DNA of 64,000 nt from JAICNG01 sp035249985 (GCA_035249985.1 DATFFP010000027.1:1-64000), one strand, 5' to 3'. Shown: positions 22,857 through 32,004, counted from the first letter of the stretch. Notes: generated by a model from the letters alone, not told the origin. Numbers and translations: made by a program.

Positions 22857-25800
22857 ATGAGCGATACCACTCAGCCCTCGGGCGTACGGCGCCGCGAATT
22901 CCTCAAGATCGTCGGTGTCACCGGCGCCGGCGTAGCGGCGACGGGCTGCGGTCCGAGTGAGGCCGGGCGGCTCATCCCGTACCTGGTCAGCCCCGACCAG
23001 ACGGTCCCGGGCGTTTCGACGTATTTCGCGACGACCTGTCGCGAATGCGCGGCCGCGTGCGGGGTCATCGCCGAGACGCGCGATGGACGCGCCATCAAGC
23101 TCGAGGGAAATCCGGAGCATCCGCTGAACCGTGGCGCCCTGTGCGCGCGCGGCCAGGCGGCGCTGCAGGGACTGTACAATCCCGATCGCTACAATGGTCC
23201 CCGCGTTCGTCGTGACGGGCAGCTCGTGGAAACGACCTGGGAGGATGCGATTCAGCTCTTCCGCCAGCGTGTCGACGAGGCCCGCGCGAGCGGACGCGGA
23301 GGCGACGCGGTTTTCCTCAATCGCCACGAGACGGGAAGCTTCCCGTTTTTCCTCGATCAGTGGCTGAGCACGATGGGATTGGCGCCGCACCTTGCGATCG
23401 ATCCCTCGCTGGACCACGCGGTGATCGCCGCGAATCGTGAGGCATACGGCGTCGCGTGGCCGTCGCTCTCCTTCGCCGAGGCGCGCCTCATCGTGTCGAT
23501 CGGCGCGGACTTCCTCGACGCGTGGGGCGCGAGCGTTCCGCAGCAGCTCGATTTCGCCGAGGCGCGTGCGAGGATGGCTGGCGGCCCGCGGTTCGTGTAT
23601 GTCGGAGCGCGCCGCTCCCTCACCGGGCTCAACGCCGATGAGTGGATCCCGGTGCGAAGCGGCAGCGAGCTCGTGGTGGCGAACGCGCTGCTGGCTGCGG
23701 TCCGCGGGGGCGGACGCGCCGACATGGCCACGGCCGCGAGCGCAGCCGATGTCCCCGTCGAGACGCTTCAGCGGTTAGGCGCGGAGCTCGCCTCGGCGCG
23801 ACCGAACCTGGTGTTGTCCGGCGTGAGCACGGTCGACGCGCGCGAGGTCGCGCGCGCGGTCAACGCGATCAACCAGGCGTCCGGGAATGTGGGCAGCACG
23901 ATCCGGCCGGCCATGTCGATCAGCGCGTTCGAGGGTGCCGCGACCACCGCCGACACGAGCGCCGCCGTCGAGCGGATGCGGGCCGGCCGCGTGCCGCTCG
24001 TGATGCTGCGCGGGGTGAACCCGGTCTTCACGATGCCGAAGTCGGCTCAGGTCGCCGAGGCGCTGGCGCGCGTCCCGTTCAAGGTCGCGTTCAGCAGCTA
24101 CCCCGACGAGACCGCCGAGCTGTGTGATCTCATCCTCCCGGATCACCACCCGCTCGAGTCGTGGGGGGACGCGCAGGCGGTGCCTAACGTCGTTTCGCTG
24201 CAGCAGCCGGCCATGGATCCGGTCTTCCGCACGCGTGCAACGGCCGACGTGCTGCTCGAGGTGGCGGCCGGACCGCCAGCCGCCGGGCGACCGGCGCCAC
24301 CGACCTATCGCTCCTGGCTCATCAGCCGATTCCCCGGCGGGGGAACCGCATTCGCCACCGCGCTCGCGCGGGGCATAACGAGCGGCTCGACGGCACGCGT
24401 CGTGCCGCGGCCTCCTGCGCCAGCGGACGCGACGGCCGTTCCCGCGCCCGTCGAGGGCGACGGGGATTTCATTTTCCTCGTCTACCCATCCGCCGTCCTC
24501 GGCGTCGATGGCGCGAACAAGCCGTGGCTTCAGGAGCTGCCCGACCCGGTCAGCAAGATTTGCTGGCAGTCGTGGATCGAGATGCATCCCGAGACCGGCG
24601 CACGGCTCGACGTGCAGCCCGGCGACGTGATCGAGGTGCAGGGCACCGGTGGAACCGTTCGCGCACCGGCGTATCTCTATCCCGGCATTCGACGGGACAC
24701 CGTCGCGATGGCGTTCGGCCGCGGCCACACGGCATATGGCCGCTTCGCGAGGGATGTCGGTGCCAATCCGCTCGATGCCCTCGGCCCCGGCTTCGACCGC
24801 GCGGGAATGGCGGCGTGGAGCGGCTCACGCGTGCGCATTCGAAAGGTCGGTGAGTACACACAGCTCGTCACCACCGAGGGCTCAGCGCGGCAGCACGGCC
24901 GCGGCATTGGACGCGCGCTCGCGGTCACCGAGCTGGGTGGTGCGGCCGCGGCGAGCGGCGAGGAACACGCCGCCGACGTGGCGCCGCAGGGAACCGGCGA
25001 AGGCGGCGCCGCCGCGGCCGTAGGCCAACAGCCTGGCGCGCACGGCGGCGGTCACGCCCTCCCTGGCGACGCCTCACACGAGCCGCTACCCGGACTGCGC
25101 GCCCCGATCGCCGCCGACGCCGAGGGTGCGCTGCGCAATCCGCGGACGAACGAAGTCGGGATGTACGATCCGGCGCATCCGACGGGAATGGCGAAGCGTC
25201 GGTGGGCGATGACCGTCGATCTCGCGCGATGCACGGGATGCTCGGCGTGCGTCACCGCCTGCTACGCGGAAAACAACATCCCCACCGTGGGTGCCGCCTA
25301 CCAGAGCGGGCACACGCAAGGTCTGCCGCGGACGGCTGGCGCGAACATCCTGCGCTCGCGCGAGATGGCGTGGATACGCCTCGAGCGCTACTGGGAGGGC
25401 GACGAAGCGTCGCCGGACTTCGAGACGCGATTCGTCCCGATGCTGTGCCAGCACTGCGGCAACGCGCCGTGCGAGCCGGTGTGTCCGGTGTTCGCGACGT
25501 ACCACTCGCCGGACGGGCTGAACGTGCAGGTCTATAACCGCTGCGTCGGTACGCGGTACTGCTCCAACAACTGCCCGTACAAGGTTCGTTACTTCAACTG
25601 GTTTGGTTATGGCGAGACCAACCGGCCGCAATACGCGTGGCCGGAGCCGCTGAACTGGCAGCTGAACCCCGACGTCACGGTTCGCGGCAAGGGCGTGATG
25701 GAGAAGTGTACCTTCTGCGTGCAGCGCATCCGCGAGGCGGAGAATCGCGCACGGTCCGAAGGTCGCGACGTCGAGCCTGACGAGTTCACCGTGGCGTGCG

Positions 25801-26006
25801 CCCAGGCCTGCCCCTCGCGGGCGATCGTGTTCGGAGACGCTGCCGATGAGCGGTGGGCTGTCGCGCGACAGCTGCATGATGAGCGTGCCTATCACGTGTT
25901 CGAGGAGCTGAACACCTTCACCGCTGTGGTCTACTTGAAGAAGGTCACTCACCCGGCGCCCGCTGCCCCGGGGGCGCCCGCGGCGGGCGCGCCGGCGGGC
26001 GGGTAG
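22857..26006 (+). CDS. actB: Alternative complex III subunit ActB, molybdopterin-like / Fe-S
   Basis: A 1049-residue periplasmic subunit. It opens with a Tat-type signal (VRRREFLKIVGVTGAG). Residues about 50-690 resemble molybdopterin oxidoreductases, with an N-terminal cluster motif TCRECAAACG. In characterised ActB this half carries no molybdenum cofactor. The C-terminal ferredoxin-like part (from about residue 775) holds four Cys groups: CTGCSACVTAC, CQHCGNAPCEPVC, CVGTRYCSNNCPY and CTFCVQ...CAQACP, as expected for a chain of Fe-S clusters. A Gly/Ala/His-rich linker joins the halves. It starts 4 bp after actA. Confidence 0.95.
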   Translation: MSDTTQPSGVRRREFLKIVGVTGAGVAATGCGPSEAGRLIPYLVSPDQTVPGVSTYFATTCRECAAACGVIAETRDGRAIKLEGNPEHPLNRGALCARGQAALQGLYNPDRYNGPRVRRDGQLVETTWEDAIQLFRQRVDEARASGRGGDAVFLNRHETGSFPFFLDQWLSTMGLAPHLAIDPSLDHAVIAANREAYGVAWPSLSFAEARLIVSIGADFLDAWGASVPQQLDFAEARARMAGGPRFVYVGARRSLTGLNADEWIPVRSGSELVVANALLAAVRGGGRADMATAASAADVPVETLQRLGAELASARPNLVLSGVSTVDAREVARAVNAINQASGNVGSTIRPAMSISAFEGAATTADTSAAVERMRAGRVPLVMLRGVNPVFTMPKSAQVAEALARVPFKVAFSSYPDETAELCDLILPDHHPLESWGDAQAVPNVVSLQQPAMDPVFRTRATADVLLEVAAGPPAAGRPAPPTYRSWLISRFPGGGTAFATALARGITSGSTARVVPRPPAPADATAVPAPVEGDGDFIFLVYPSAVLGVDGANKPWLQELPDPVSKICWQSWIEMHPETGARLDVQPGDVIEVQGTGGTVRAPAYLYPGIRRDTVAMAFGRGHTAYGRFARDVGANPLDALGPGFDRAGMAAWSGSRVRIRKVGEYTQLVTTEGSARQHGRGIGRALAVTELGGAAAASGEEHAADVAPQGTGEGGAAAAVGQQPGAHGGGHALPGDASHEPLPGLRAPIAADAEGALRNPRTNEVGMYDPAHPTGMAKRRWAMTVDLARCTGCSACVTACYAENNIPTVGAAYQSGHTQGLPRTAGANILRSREMAWIRLERYWEGDEASPDFETRFVPMLCQHCGNAPCEPVCPVFATYHSPDGLNVQVYNRCVGTRYCSNNCPYKVRYFNWFGYGETNRPQYAWPEPLNWQLNPDVTVRGKGVMEKCTFCVQRIREAENRARSEGRDVEPDEFTVACAQACPSRAIVFGDAADERWAVARQLHDERAYHVFEELNTFTAVVYLKKVTHPAPAAPGAPAAGAPAGG

Positions 26007-26012
26007 ACGCGT

Positions 26013-27467
26013 ATGGCCGTCGTCGCTCGCCCGGTCGAGGAGATGCCGCGTCCGAACATCCCGTCGGCGAACATCCAGCTCCCGGCGGTTCGGAGCTACC
26101 AGCAGGTCAACGATGAGATCATCGCGACGCTCACGCCCACTGTCGCGTGGTTCATCGGTCTCGGGATCGCGATCACCGCGCTGCTGATCGGCATCGGGAC
26201 CTGGATCTATCAGATCTACATGGGCCTCGGCGTCGCCGGCTACAACCCGCCGGTGATGTGGGGCGTGTACATCATCACGTTCGTGTTCTGGGTCGGTATC
26301 GGCCATGCGGGAACGCTGATCTCCGCCATTCTCTATCTGTTCCGCGCCGGGTTCCGCACGACGATCTACCGATGTGCGGAGGCCATGACGGTCTTTGCCG
26401 TCATGACGGCGGGACTCTTCCCGATTCTTCACCTCGGCCGGCCGTGGAAGTTCTTCTGGCTGATTCCGTATCCCCACTGGCGGTTCATCTGGCCGAACTT
26501 CAAGAGTCCGCTCGTGTGGGACGTGTTCGCGATCCTCACGTACCTGACCGTCTCGACGACGTTCCTGTACGTCGGCCTCGTGCCGGACATCGCCGCGCTG
26601 CGCGATCGCGAGGTGAATCCCGTTCGCAAGCGGATCTACTCGATTCTTTCGCTGGGATGGCGGAATAGCGACCGCGAGTGGCGGCACTTCACCCGCGCCT
26701 ACCTGTTTCTCGCCGCGTTCTCGACACCACTCGTGCTCTCCGTGCACTCCGTGGTGTCGTTCGACTTCGCGATGGCACTCGTGCCCGGATGGCACGCGAC
26801 GATCTTCCCGCCCTACTTCGTCGCGGGCGCCATCTTCTCCGGCATCGGGATGGTGTTCACGATCATCATCCCGCTCCGGCGGTGGTTTGGTTTGCGTCAC
26901 TACGTGACCATCAACCATCTCGACGCCGCGGCGAAGCTGTGCCTGTTCACGTCGCTCGTCGTCGGCCTCGCCTATCTCACCGAGTTCTGGGTGGCGTGGT
27001 ACAGTGGGAACAAGGTCGAGCAGGAGTACTTCATGAACCGCGTCTTCGGCCAGTGGTGGTGGGCCGCGTGGATCATGCTCACCTGCAACATGATCCTGCC
27101 GCTCACGCTCTTCTCGCAACGCCTGCGCCGCAACACGACGTGGCTGTTCATCCTCAGCCTGTTCATCAATCTCGGGATGTGGTTCGAGCGCTTCGTGATC
27201 GTCGTACCGTCGCTCTCACACGAGTTCGAGCCCTGGCAGTGGACGACCTATGCTCCAACCTGGGTCGATTGGTCGATCCTGCTCGGGAGCTTCGGGTGGT
27301 TCTCGATGTGGTTCCTGCTCTTCATCAAGCAGTTTCCGGTGATCGCGATCTCGGAAGTGAAGGAGATCGTGCCGCCTCGCCTGCGGACGCACGCCGCGAC
27401 GACCGACATCAACATCTCGGGACAGCACGTGGACTATTCTCCCGAGACGCCTGGAGAGCACGAGTAA
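26013..27467 (+). CDS. actC: Alternative complex III subunit ActC (NrfD/PsrC family)
   Basis: A 484-residue integral membrane quinol-oxidising subunit of the NrfD family, with about ten transmembrane helices. Family-typical stretches include WGVYIITFVFWVGIGHAGTL, GLFPILHLGRPWKFFWLIPYP (the His/Gly/Arg region near the quinol site) and HSVVSFDFAMALVPGWHATIFPPYFVAGAIFSG. It is thought to couple quinol oxidation to proton translocation together with ActF. It follows actB by 6 bp and its TAA stop overlaps the actD ATG by one base. Confidence 0.95.
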   Translation: MAVVARPVEEMPRPNIPSANIQLPAVRSYQQVNDEIIATLTPTVAWFIGLGIAITALLIGIGTWIYQIYMGLGVAGYNPPVMWGVYIITFVFWVGIGHAGTLISAILYLFRAGFRTTIYRCAEAMTVFAVMTAGLFPILHLGRPWKFFWLIPYPHWRFIWPNFKSPLVWDVFAILTYLTVSTTFLYVGLVPDIAALRDREVNPVRKRIYSILSLGWRNSDREWRHFTRAYLFLAAFSTPLVLSVHSVVSFDFAMALVPGWHATIFPPYFVAGAIFSGIGMVFTIIIPLRRWFGLRHYVTINHLDAAAKLCLFTSLVVGLAYLTEFWVAWYSGNKVEQEYFMNRVFGQWWWAAWIMLTCNMILPLTLFSQRLRRNTTWLFILSLFINLGMWFERFVIVVPSLSHEFEPWQWTTYAPTWVDWSILLGSFGWFSMWFLLFIKQFPVIAISEVKEIVPPRLRTHAATTDINISGQHVDYSPETPGEHE

Positions 27468-27967
27468 TGCGCGGCGTGCTGGGCGTCTTTCGCGAGCTCG
27501 ATGCGGCGGTCGATGCGATCGCCGAGCTGCGGCGTGCCAAGGCCGGCTCGATCACGGTCTATTCGCCCACGCCGCGGCACGAGCTCGAGCACGCACTGGA
27601 GCATGGGCCGAGCGTCGTCAGGCGGTTCACTCTCATTGGCGGCTTGCTGGGAGTGACGTTCGGCTATTGGATCGCGATCTGGGTTTCCGACTACTGGCCG
27701 ATGGTGGTGGGCGGCAAGCCGATTCCCTCGTGGGTGCCGTACACGATCATCGGGTTCGAGGTGATGGTGCTCGTCGGCGCGCTCTCGACCGTGTTCGGGA
27801 TGTTCGCCGTCGCGCGCGTGCCGCGGCTCATGATGACCGTGGGCTACGATGCGCGGTTCAGCGATGGCGATTACGGAATCTGGGTGGAGTGTCCGCCCGA
27901 CCGCGAGGCGAAGGTGACACAGGTTCTGCGGGAGAACGGGGCGGTGGAGGTGCGGCGTGAAAGGTAA
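27467..27967 (+). CDS. actD: Alternative complex III subunit ActD (DUF3341)
   Basis: A 166-residue DUF3341 protein. The soluble N-terminal domain starts RGVLGVFRELDAAVDAI. Two transmembrane helices follow (about 64-84 and 98-120), with a SDYWPMVVGGKPIPSWVPY loop between them, then a short C-terminal ACT-like region. ActD is a structural subunit without cofactors that contacts ActC/ActF. The start overlaps the actC stop. Transcription to actE must pass a long GATTGCG hairpin immediately downstream. Confidence 0.93.
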   Translation: MRGVLGVFRELDAAVDAIAELRRAKAGSITVYSPTPRHELEHALEHGPSVVRRFTLIGGLLGVTFGYWIAIWVSDYWPMVVGGKPIPSWVPYTIIGFEVMVLVGALSTVFGMFAVARVPRLMMTVGYDARFSDGDYGIWVECPPDREAKVTQVLRENGAVEVRRER

Positions 27968-27972
27968 ATTGG

Positions 27973-28073
27973 GATTGCGGATTGCTGATTGCGGATTGCG
28001 GGATACGAGTTCCTCATCGCGCCAGCTGCTTGGTGGGACGTCATCCGCAATCCGCAATCAGCAATCCGCAATC
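27973..28073. repeat. GATTGCG-heptad palindrome between actD and actE
   Basis: Arms 27973-28001 and 28045-28073 are perfectly complementary over 29 bp. Each is four tandem GATTGCG units with the same variant second unit (GATTGCT), around a 43-nt loop. The sequence is open in the actE frame, so a reading from 27957 would add 42 residues to ActE, but these are repeat-encoded. It may attenuate or stabilise the distal part of the act mRNA. Confidence 0.93.
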
Positions 28074-28082
28074 GTGCGAGCT

Positions 28083-28787
28083 ATGCCCGCGGTCCTCCTG
28101 CTTCTGATGACGGCTTGTCCCTGGTTCACCACCTTCACCGACCAGCCGCGCCAGGAGCCGTGGGAGCAGCAGTGGAGCGACACCGTCGCCTGGCTCGGGG
28201 TGCGCCCGGAGAGTCTTCCCTCGCGAGGGAATCCGCAGTTTTCCGTCCCCATCTACGGCACCACCGTCGCGGCGTTCGTGATCTCGAGCCAGCCCACACC
28301 GGCGGCGCTCGACTCGCTCGCCCTGCTTCCAAATCCGACGCCGGTGTCCGATAGCTCGCTCGCCAACGGGCGCCGTCACTATCAGATCAATTGCGCGGTC
28401 TGCCACGGCGCTGCCGGAGCAGGGGACGGGCTGGTCACGACGTACGGTTTGCCGGCGCCCTCGCTGCTCACCGACATCACGAAGAACCGGAGTGATGGCT
28501 ACATCTACGGCATCATCCGCAATGGCCGCGGACTCATGCCGCCGTACAATCGTATCGAGGACATGGATCGGTGGGACGTCGTCAACTACCTGCGCGGCCT
28601 GCAGGGGCGGCTCGGCGCCCCGGTCTCGACGGAGCCCGCCGGTCAACCCGGTGAGAACGGTCCTACGGTGCCGACCCACTCGCTGACGGCTCCGACGCGA
28701 CCGGTGCCCTATGCACGCCCGACCGTGGCGCCTAACGTCGCGCCCGCCGACACGACCCGTGCCGCGCCGGCCGGAGCGCATCGATGA
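28083..28787 (+). CDS. actE: Alternative complex III subunit ActE, monohaem cytochrome c lipoprotein
   Basis: A 234-residue periplasmic lipoprotein: LLLLMTAC gives a lipobox. The haem motif is CAVCHG (NGRRHYQINCAVCHGAAGAGDG) and the distal Met is probably in NGRGLMPPYN. The N-terminal domain SVPIYGTTVAAFVISSQP is ActE-specific. The C terminus is Pro/Thr-rich and probably flexible. I chose ATG 28083 because it gives a normal lipoprotein signal; the upstream in-frame sequence is repeat DNA. It ends in an ATGA overlap with actF. Confidence 0.92.
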   Translation: MPAVLLLLMTACPWFTTFTDQPRQEPWEQQWSDTVAWLGVRPESLPSRGNPQFSVPIYGTTVAAFVISSQPTPAALDSLALLPNPTPVSDSSLANGRRHYQINCAVCHGAAGAGDGLVTTYGLPAPSLLTDITKNRSDGYIYGIIRNGRGLMPPYNRIEDMDRWDVVNYLRGLQGRLGAPVSTEPAGQPGENGPTVPTHSLTAPTRPVPYARPTVAPNVAPADTTRAAPAGAHR

Positions 28788-30109
28788 GCGCGCATCACGA
28801 CACCCACGTGCTCACGCGCGAGGAGATCCTCAGCGCGACCGATCGCCCGATTGGGCGCGGCGTGAAGCTCGCGAGCCTCATCTTCGCCATTCTCGGCGCG
28901 ATCGTATTCCTGTTTGGAGCGATCCAGGGCGAGCATCGCGCATGGCAAGCGCTGCACGTCAACTGGCTGTTTTTCGTCTCGGTGTCGCAGGCCGCCGTGG
29001 TCTTCGTCGCGGTTCAGCGCATAACGACGGCGCGGTGGTCGCGCCCCATCGTGCGCCTGCTCGAGGGCTACGTCGCGTTTCTTCCCGTGGGGTTCCTGCT
29101 GCTGGTGCTGATCTTCCTCGGCCGGCACCACATCTTCCCCTGGACGCACGAGGCACCACCCGTTCCCGAAAAAGTGCTCTGGTTCGATCCGGCGTTCGTC
29201 ATTGGGCGCGATCTGGTGGTGTTCGCCATCCTCGTGCTGTTGAGCGTGTGGTACGTGTACACCTCCGTGCGCCTCGACGTGGGGCGGTCGCAGGAGGCGG
29301 GAGCAAAGTGGGCGCGCGGCCTGCGCGACCGCATGCGCCGCGGCTTTGGTGACGAGCGTCGAGAGATTCACACGACGCACTCCCGACAGGGGCGGCTCGC
29401 CGTCTTTCTGTGTCTGGCGTTCGGCTTCTTCATGTCGCTCCTGTCATGGGACCTGTCCATGACGCTCGACATGCACTTCCAGAGTACGCTGTACTCCTGG
29501 TGGTTTTTCATGGGCGGCTGGCTCGGCGCGCTCATGAGCTGGGCGCTGCTCACGATGTGGTGGCGCCGGCACCTGGACGCCTACGACCTCATCACCGATC
29601 ACCACTTCCACGATCTCGGGAAGCTCTGCTTCGCCTTCACCGCGTTCTGGGGCTACCTCACGTTCGGCCAGTACCTGGTGATCTGGTACGGCAACATGGG
29701 CGAAGAGACCCATTGGGCGCGACTCCGCCTCATTGCGCCGTGGCTGAAGTTCACCCTGCCGGTCGTGTTCCTGGTGTTTGTGCTGCCATTCTTCGGTCTG
29801 CTGTCGCGTGCGGCGAAGGTGTTTCTTCCGACGCTCGCGTTCTTCGCGATCTCGAGCCTCATCGGACTCTGGCTGCTTCGCTACATCGAGGTGTACCCAT
29901 CGCTGCATTACGAGTCCGCGCAGGCTCCGTTCGGGCTCTACGAAATCGGCGTGACGCTCGGCTACCTGGGGGTGTGGGGCCTGTGCTATGCGGCGTTCAT
30001 GGATGCGTTCCCGCGCATGCGCGTCACGCTCATGACGTCACCGTACCGTGATCAGGTGCAGGTGCCGTTCGATCCGGAGACGATGGAGACGATGCCCGCG
30101 CATGAGTAG
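28784..30109 (+). CDS. actF: Alternative complex III subunit ActF
   Basis: A 441-residue membrane subunit, ActC-like, with about ten helices. Recognisable segments are GEHRAWQALHVNWLFFVSVSQ near residue 50, MSLLSWDLSMTLDMHFQSTLYSWWFFMGGW near 220, and DHHFHDLGKLCFAFTAFWGYLTFGQYLVIWYGNM. These carry the His/Asp/Tyr residues proposed for proton transfer. It ends the operon with a UAG inside a compound repeat element. No cytochrome oxidase genes follow, unlike many act operons, so the terminal oxidase must be encoded elsewhere. Confidence 0.95.
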   Translation: MSAHHDTHVLTREEILSATDRPIGRGVKLASLIFAILGAIVFLFGAIQGEHRAWQALHVNWLFFVSVSQAAVVFVAVQRITTARWSRPIVRLLEGYVAFLPVGFLLLVLIFLGRHHIFPWTHEAPPVPEKVLWFDPAFVIGRDLVVFAILVLLSVWYVYTSVRLDVGRSQEAGAKWARGLRDRMRRGFGDERREIHTTHSRQGRLAVFLCLAFGFFMSLLSWDLSMTLDMHFQSTLYSWWFFMGGWLGALMSWALLTMWWRRHLDAYDLITDHHFHDLGKLCFAFTAFWGYLTFGQYLVIWYGNMGEETHWARLRLIAPWLKFTLPVVFLVFVLPFFGLLSRAAKVFLPTLAFFAISSLIGLWLLRYIEVYPSLHYESAQAPFGLYEIGVTLGYLGVWGLCYAAFMDAFPRMRVTLMTSPYRDQVQVPFDPETMETMPAHE

Positions 30110-30255
30110 GAGCTAGGAGTCAGGGGTCAGGGATCAGGGGTGGAAAGGGGCCGCCGCGCTTCGCGCGGGCGGCCCTCATGATGAGCGCGGCTGGCTGCGA
30201 AGCAGCCGCCGCGCCTTTCCTTCCCTGATCCCTGACCCCTGACTCCCAGCTCCTA
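30107..30255. repeat. Compound AGGAGTC-family element with double-hairpin core
   Basis: It begins TAGGAGCTAGGAGTCAGG, continues with AGGGATC heptads and ends with the complementary units and AGCTCCTA. The core has one GC hairpin with a TTCG loop (about 30148-30174), a CTCATGATGAG palindrome, and a second hairpin with a GAA loop (about 30185-30214). It closely matches the copy at 39200-39355. It sits between convergent actF and the thioredoxin gene, and both genes take their UAG from its ends. Confidence 0.93.
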
Positions 30256-30708
30256 TTTCGCGTCCAGCATTCTCACCAACGTATCGAACGGCACCGCTCC
30301 CGCCTGCTGTGTGACCGCTTTCCCGCCTCGAAAGACGATCACCGTCGGGATCCCGCGGATGTCGAACTTCTGCGCGGTGCGGGGGGAGGCATCGGTGTCG
30401 AGCTTGGCGACGAGCGCGCGCCCGGTCGTCTTCGACGCGAGCTGATCGATGGAGGGCGCCATCACTTTGCACGGGGCGCACCAGTCGGCGTAGAAGTCCA
30501 CGAGCACCGGTAGCTCGGCGCTCTCGATCGTGCGATCGAACGTGTCGTCGGTGAGCTTCAGCGGTCGGTCGAGCAGAATCGGGCGAGCACACTTGCCGCA
30601 CTTCGGCCGGTCGGCCGCGCGCGCGGCGTCGATGCGATTCCACGTCTGGCAGAACTGGCACTGGATCGTGAGGGTCGGACTCTGTTGTTCGGTCGTTGTC
30701 GCGGTCAT
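30253..30708 (-). CDS. Thioredoxin with N-terminal zinc ribbon (TrxC-like)
   Basis: A 151-residue thioredoxin-2 type protein. N-terminal zinc ribbon: CQFC...CGKC (residues about 17-40). The thioredoxin fold carries the active site FYADWCAPCKVMAPS; the usual WCGPC is WCAPC, a known variant that shifts redox potential. DIRGIPTVIVFRGGK contains the cis-Pro. It probably reduces cytoplasmic disulfides under oxidative stress. A GGAG ribosome-binding site precedes the ATG at 30708. The stop UAG lies in the adjacent repeat element. Confidence 0.93.
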   Translation of the reverse strand: MTATTTEQQSPTLTIQCQFCQTWNRIDAARAADRPKCGKCARPILLDRPLKLTDDTFDRTIESAELPVLVDFYADWCAPCKVMAPSIDQLASKTTGRALVAKLDTDASPRTAQKFDIRGIPTVIVFRGGKAVTQQAGAVPFDTLVRMLDAK

Positions 30709-30819
30709 GGATCACTCCGGGAGAACGGCGGTACGACGGCTGCCAGACGAACGCCGACACCGCCAGTCGTGTGCCGCACCTGCTGGAACGCCCCGGGCGC
30801 ACTGTTTATCTTTCTGCAG

Positions 30820-30892
30820 GGGGCGTTAGCTCAGCTGGGAGAGCATTCGGTTTGCAACCGAAAGGTCGCGAGTTCGAGCCTCGCACGCTCCA
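30820..30892 (+). tRNA. tRNA-Ala (anticodon TGC)
   Basis: A complete 73-nt cloverleaf. Acceptor GGGGCGT pairs with ACGCTCC and includes the G3:T70 wobble that identifies tRNA-Ala. D-arm GCTC/GAGC, anticodon stem TTCGG/CCGAA with loop TTTGCAA (anticodon TGC), T-arm GCGAG-TTCGAGC-CTCGC, discriminator A. The CCA end is not encoded. It stands alone rather than in an rRNA operon. Confidence 0.97.
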
Positions 30893-30912
30893 TCAGGCAC
30901 ACCGGCCCGCGA

Positions 30913-32004
30913 TCAGCGGGCCGTTTGCATTGGCGGATCTTTCGGCACCGGAATGACCATACGCACCGATGTGCCGGAGTCGGCGGGAACGACGTCGAGC
31001 GTCCCGCGCAGCTCGTTGCGCACCACGGTGCGCGCGATGATGAGACCGCCGCCGGTGGAGTCCGGAGACGCGATCCCCCGACCGTCATCGATGACGTGCA
31101 CGACGACTTCGCCGTTCGTGCCCTCGATCGCGACCCGAACATTTCGCGCCTCCGCATGGCGGACGGCATTCATGACGAGCTCGTTGAGCGCCACCGCGAG
31201 TGAGCTCCCCACGTTCGGCGGAACCTCGGCGTCCCCCTGCACTTCGCACTTCGGAACGCGCGCCGTTCCGAATACGTCGACCATGTTGCGGGTGATCGCG
31301 CGCGCGAGCGTGGCGAGGGTGATGCCGCCGGCGTCCGTCGACACCGCATCCTGAAGGGCGGCCATGCCGCGGATGCGCGCGATCGCCACGTCGATCGCCT
31401 CATCGAGCGAGCGACGTGGCGAACGGTGACGCTCGAGCACGAGTAGCGCCTGAATCGCCGCGAGGTTGTTCCGCACGCGGTGCTGGAGCTCGCGGAGCAG
31501 CCCCAGCGTGCGCGACGCATCGAGGCGGGCGCGCTCGTAAAGCTGCCCGTTCTCCGCCGCGAGCGCGACGAGGGTCTCGTTGAGGCGCGCCAAATCCCGC
31601 TCCGCGCGTCGAATCCGAACCAGCTCCTCGACGCGGGCGAGGACCTCTCGGCCGCGTGTCGTCTGACGCAGCCAGGCATCCGGGGCAATGGCGCCGAGGG
31701 TCCGGTGCGGGCGCCGGCGCAGGATGATGACCGGGAGCAGCGGAACCTGGAATCGCGTCTTCAACCGCTGGCACAGCGTAAGCGCATCCGGCCCGCGCGC
31801 GGTGATGATGACGGCTTCGACTCGATCGTCGACGCGCTCCAGCGCCTCGTCGAGGCGTGTCGTCGTCACCTCGTAGCCCCCGCGAGTGAGCACGCGAGCC
31901 AGGCGCGGAGCGGCGCCTACGATGAGAACGTGCGCAGGCTCCTGGGCGGGGCGCCCAGAGTCCGTTACGCTCCCGGAAGAGATCATCCCGTCGATCGAGG
32001 GCAC
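30913..32004 (-). CDS. HisKA_2 sensor histidine kinase with pseudo-receiver
   Basis: A 363-residue soluble kinase. Residues about 24-130 have a receiver-like fold, but the phospho-acceptor Asp position is replaced (VIITARG), so it is probably a pseudo-receiver sensor. A coiled coil follows, then the HisKA_2 box LQHRVRNNLAAIQALLVLE with H175, and a HATPase domain with NELVMNAVRHA and IDDGRGI. Kinases of this class pair with ANTAR regulators (EutW/EutV type), and such a regulator is encoded divergently next door. The signal sensed is unknown. Confidence 0.88.
   Translation of the reverse strand: MPSIDGMISSGSVTDSGRPAQEPAHVLIVGAAPRLARVLTRGGYEVTTTRLDEALERVDDRVEAVIITARGPDALTLCQRLKTRFQVPLLPVIILRRRPHRTLGAIAPDAWLRQTTRGREVLARVEELVRIRRAERDLARLNETLVALAAENGQLYERARLDASRTLGLLRELQHRVRNNLAAIQALLVLERHRSPRRSLDEAIDVAIARIRGMAALQDAVSTDAGGITLATLARAITRNMVDVFGTARVPKCEVQGDAEVPPNVGSSLAVALNELVMNAVRHAEARNVRVAIEGTNGEVVVHVIDDGRGIASPDSTGGGLIIARTVVRNELRGTLDVVPADSGTSVRMVIPVPKDPPMQTAR

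Noticed and set aside
25086..27119. Long antisense open frame across actB/actC
   Set aside because: Arg/His/Asp-rich shadow translation typical of high-GC DNA; the sense genes are unambiguous.
27957..28082. 42-residue N-terminal extension of ActE
   Set aside because: It is encoded by the GATTGCG palindrome; the ATG at 28083 gives a proper lipoprotein signal.
30820..30892. rRNA operon around the tRNA-Ala
   Set aside because: tRNA-Ala(TGC) often lies in the 16S-23S spacer, but both flanks here are protein genes and no rRNA sequence is visible.
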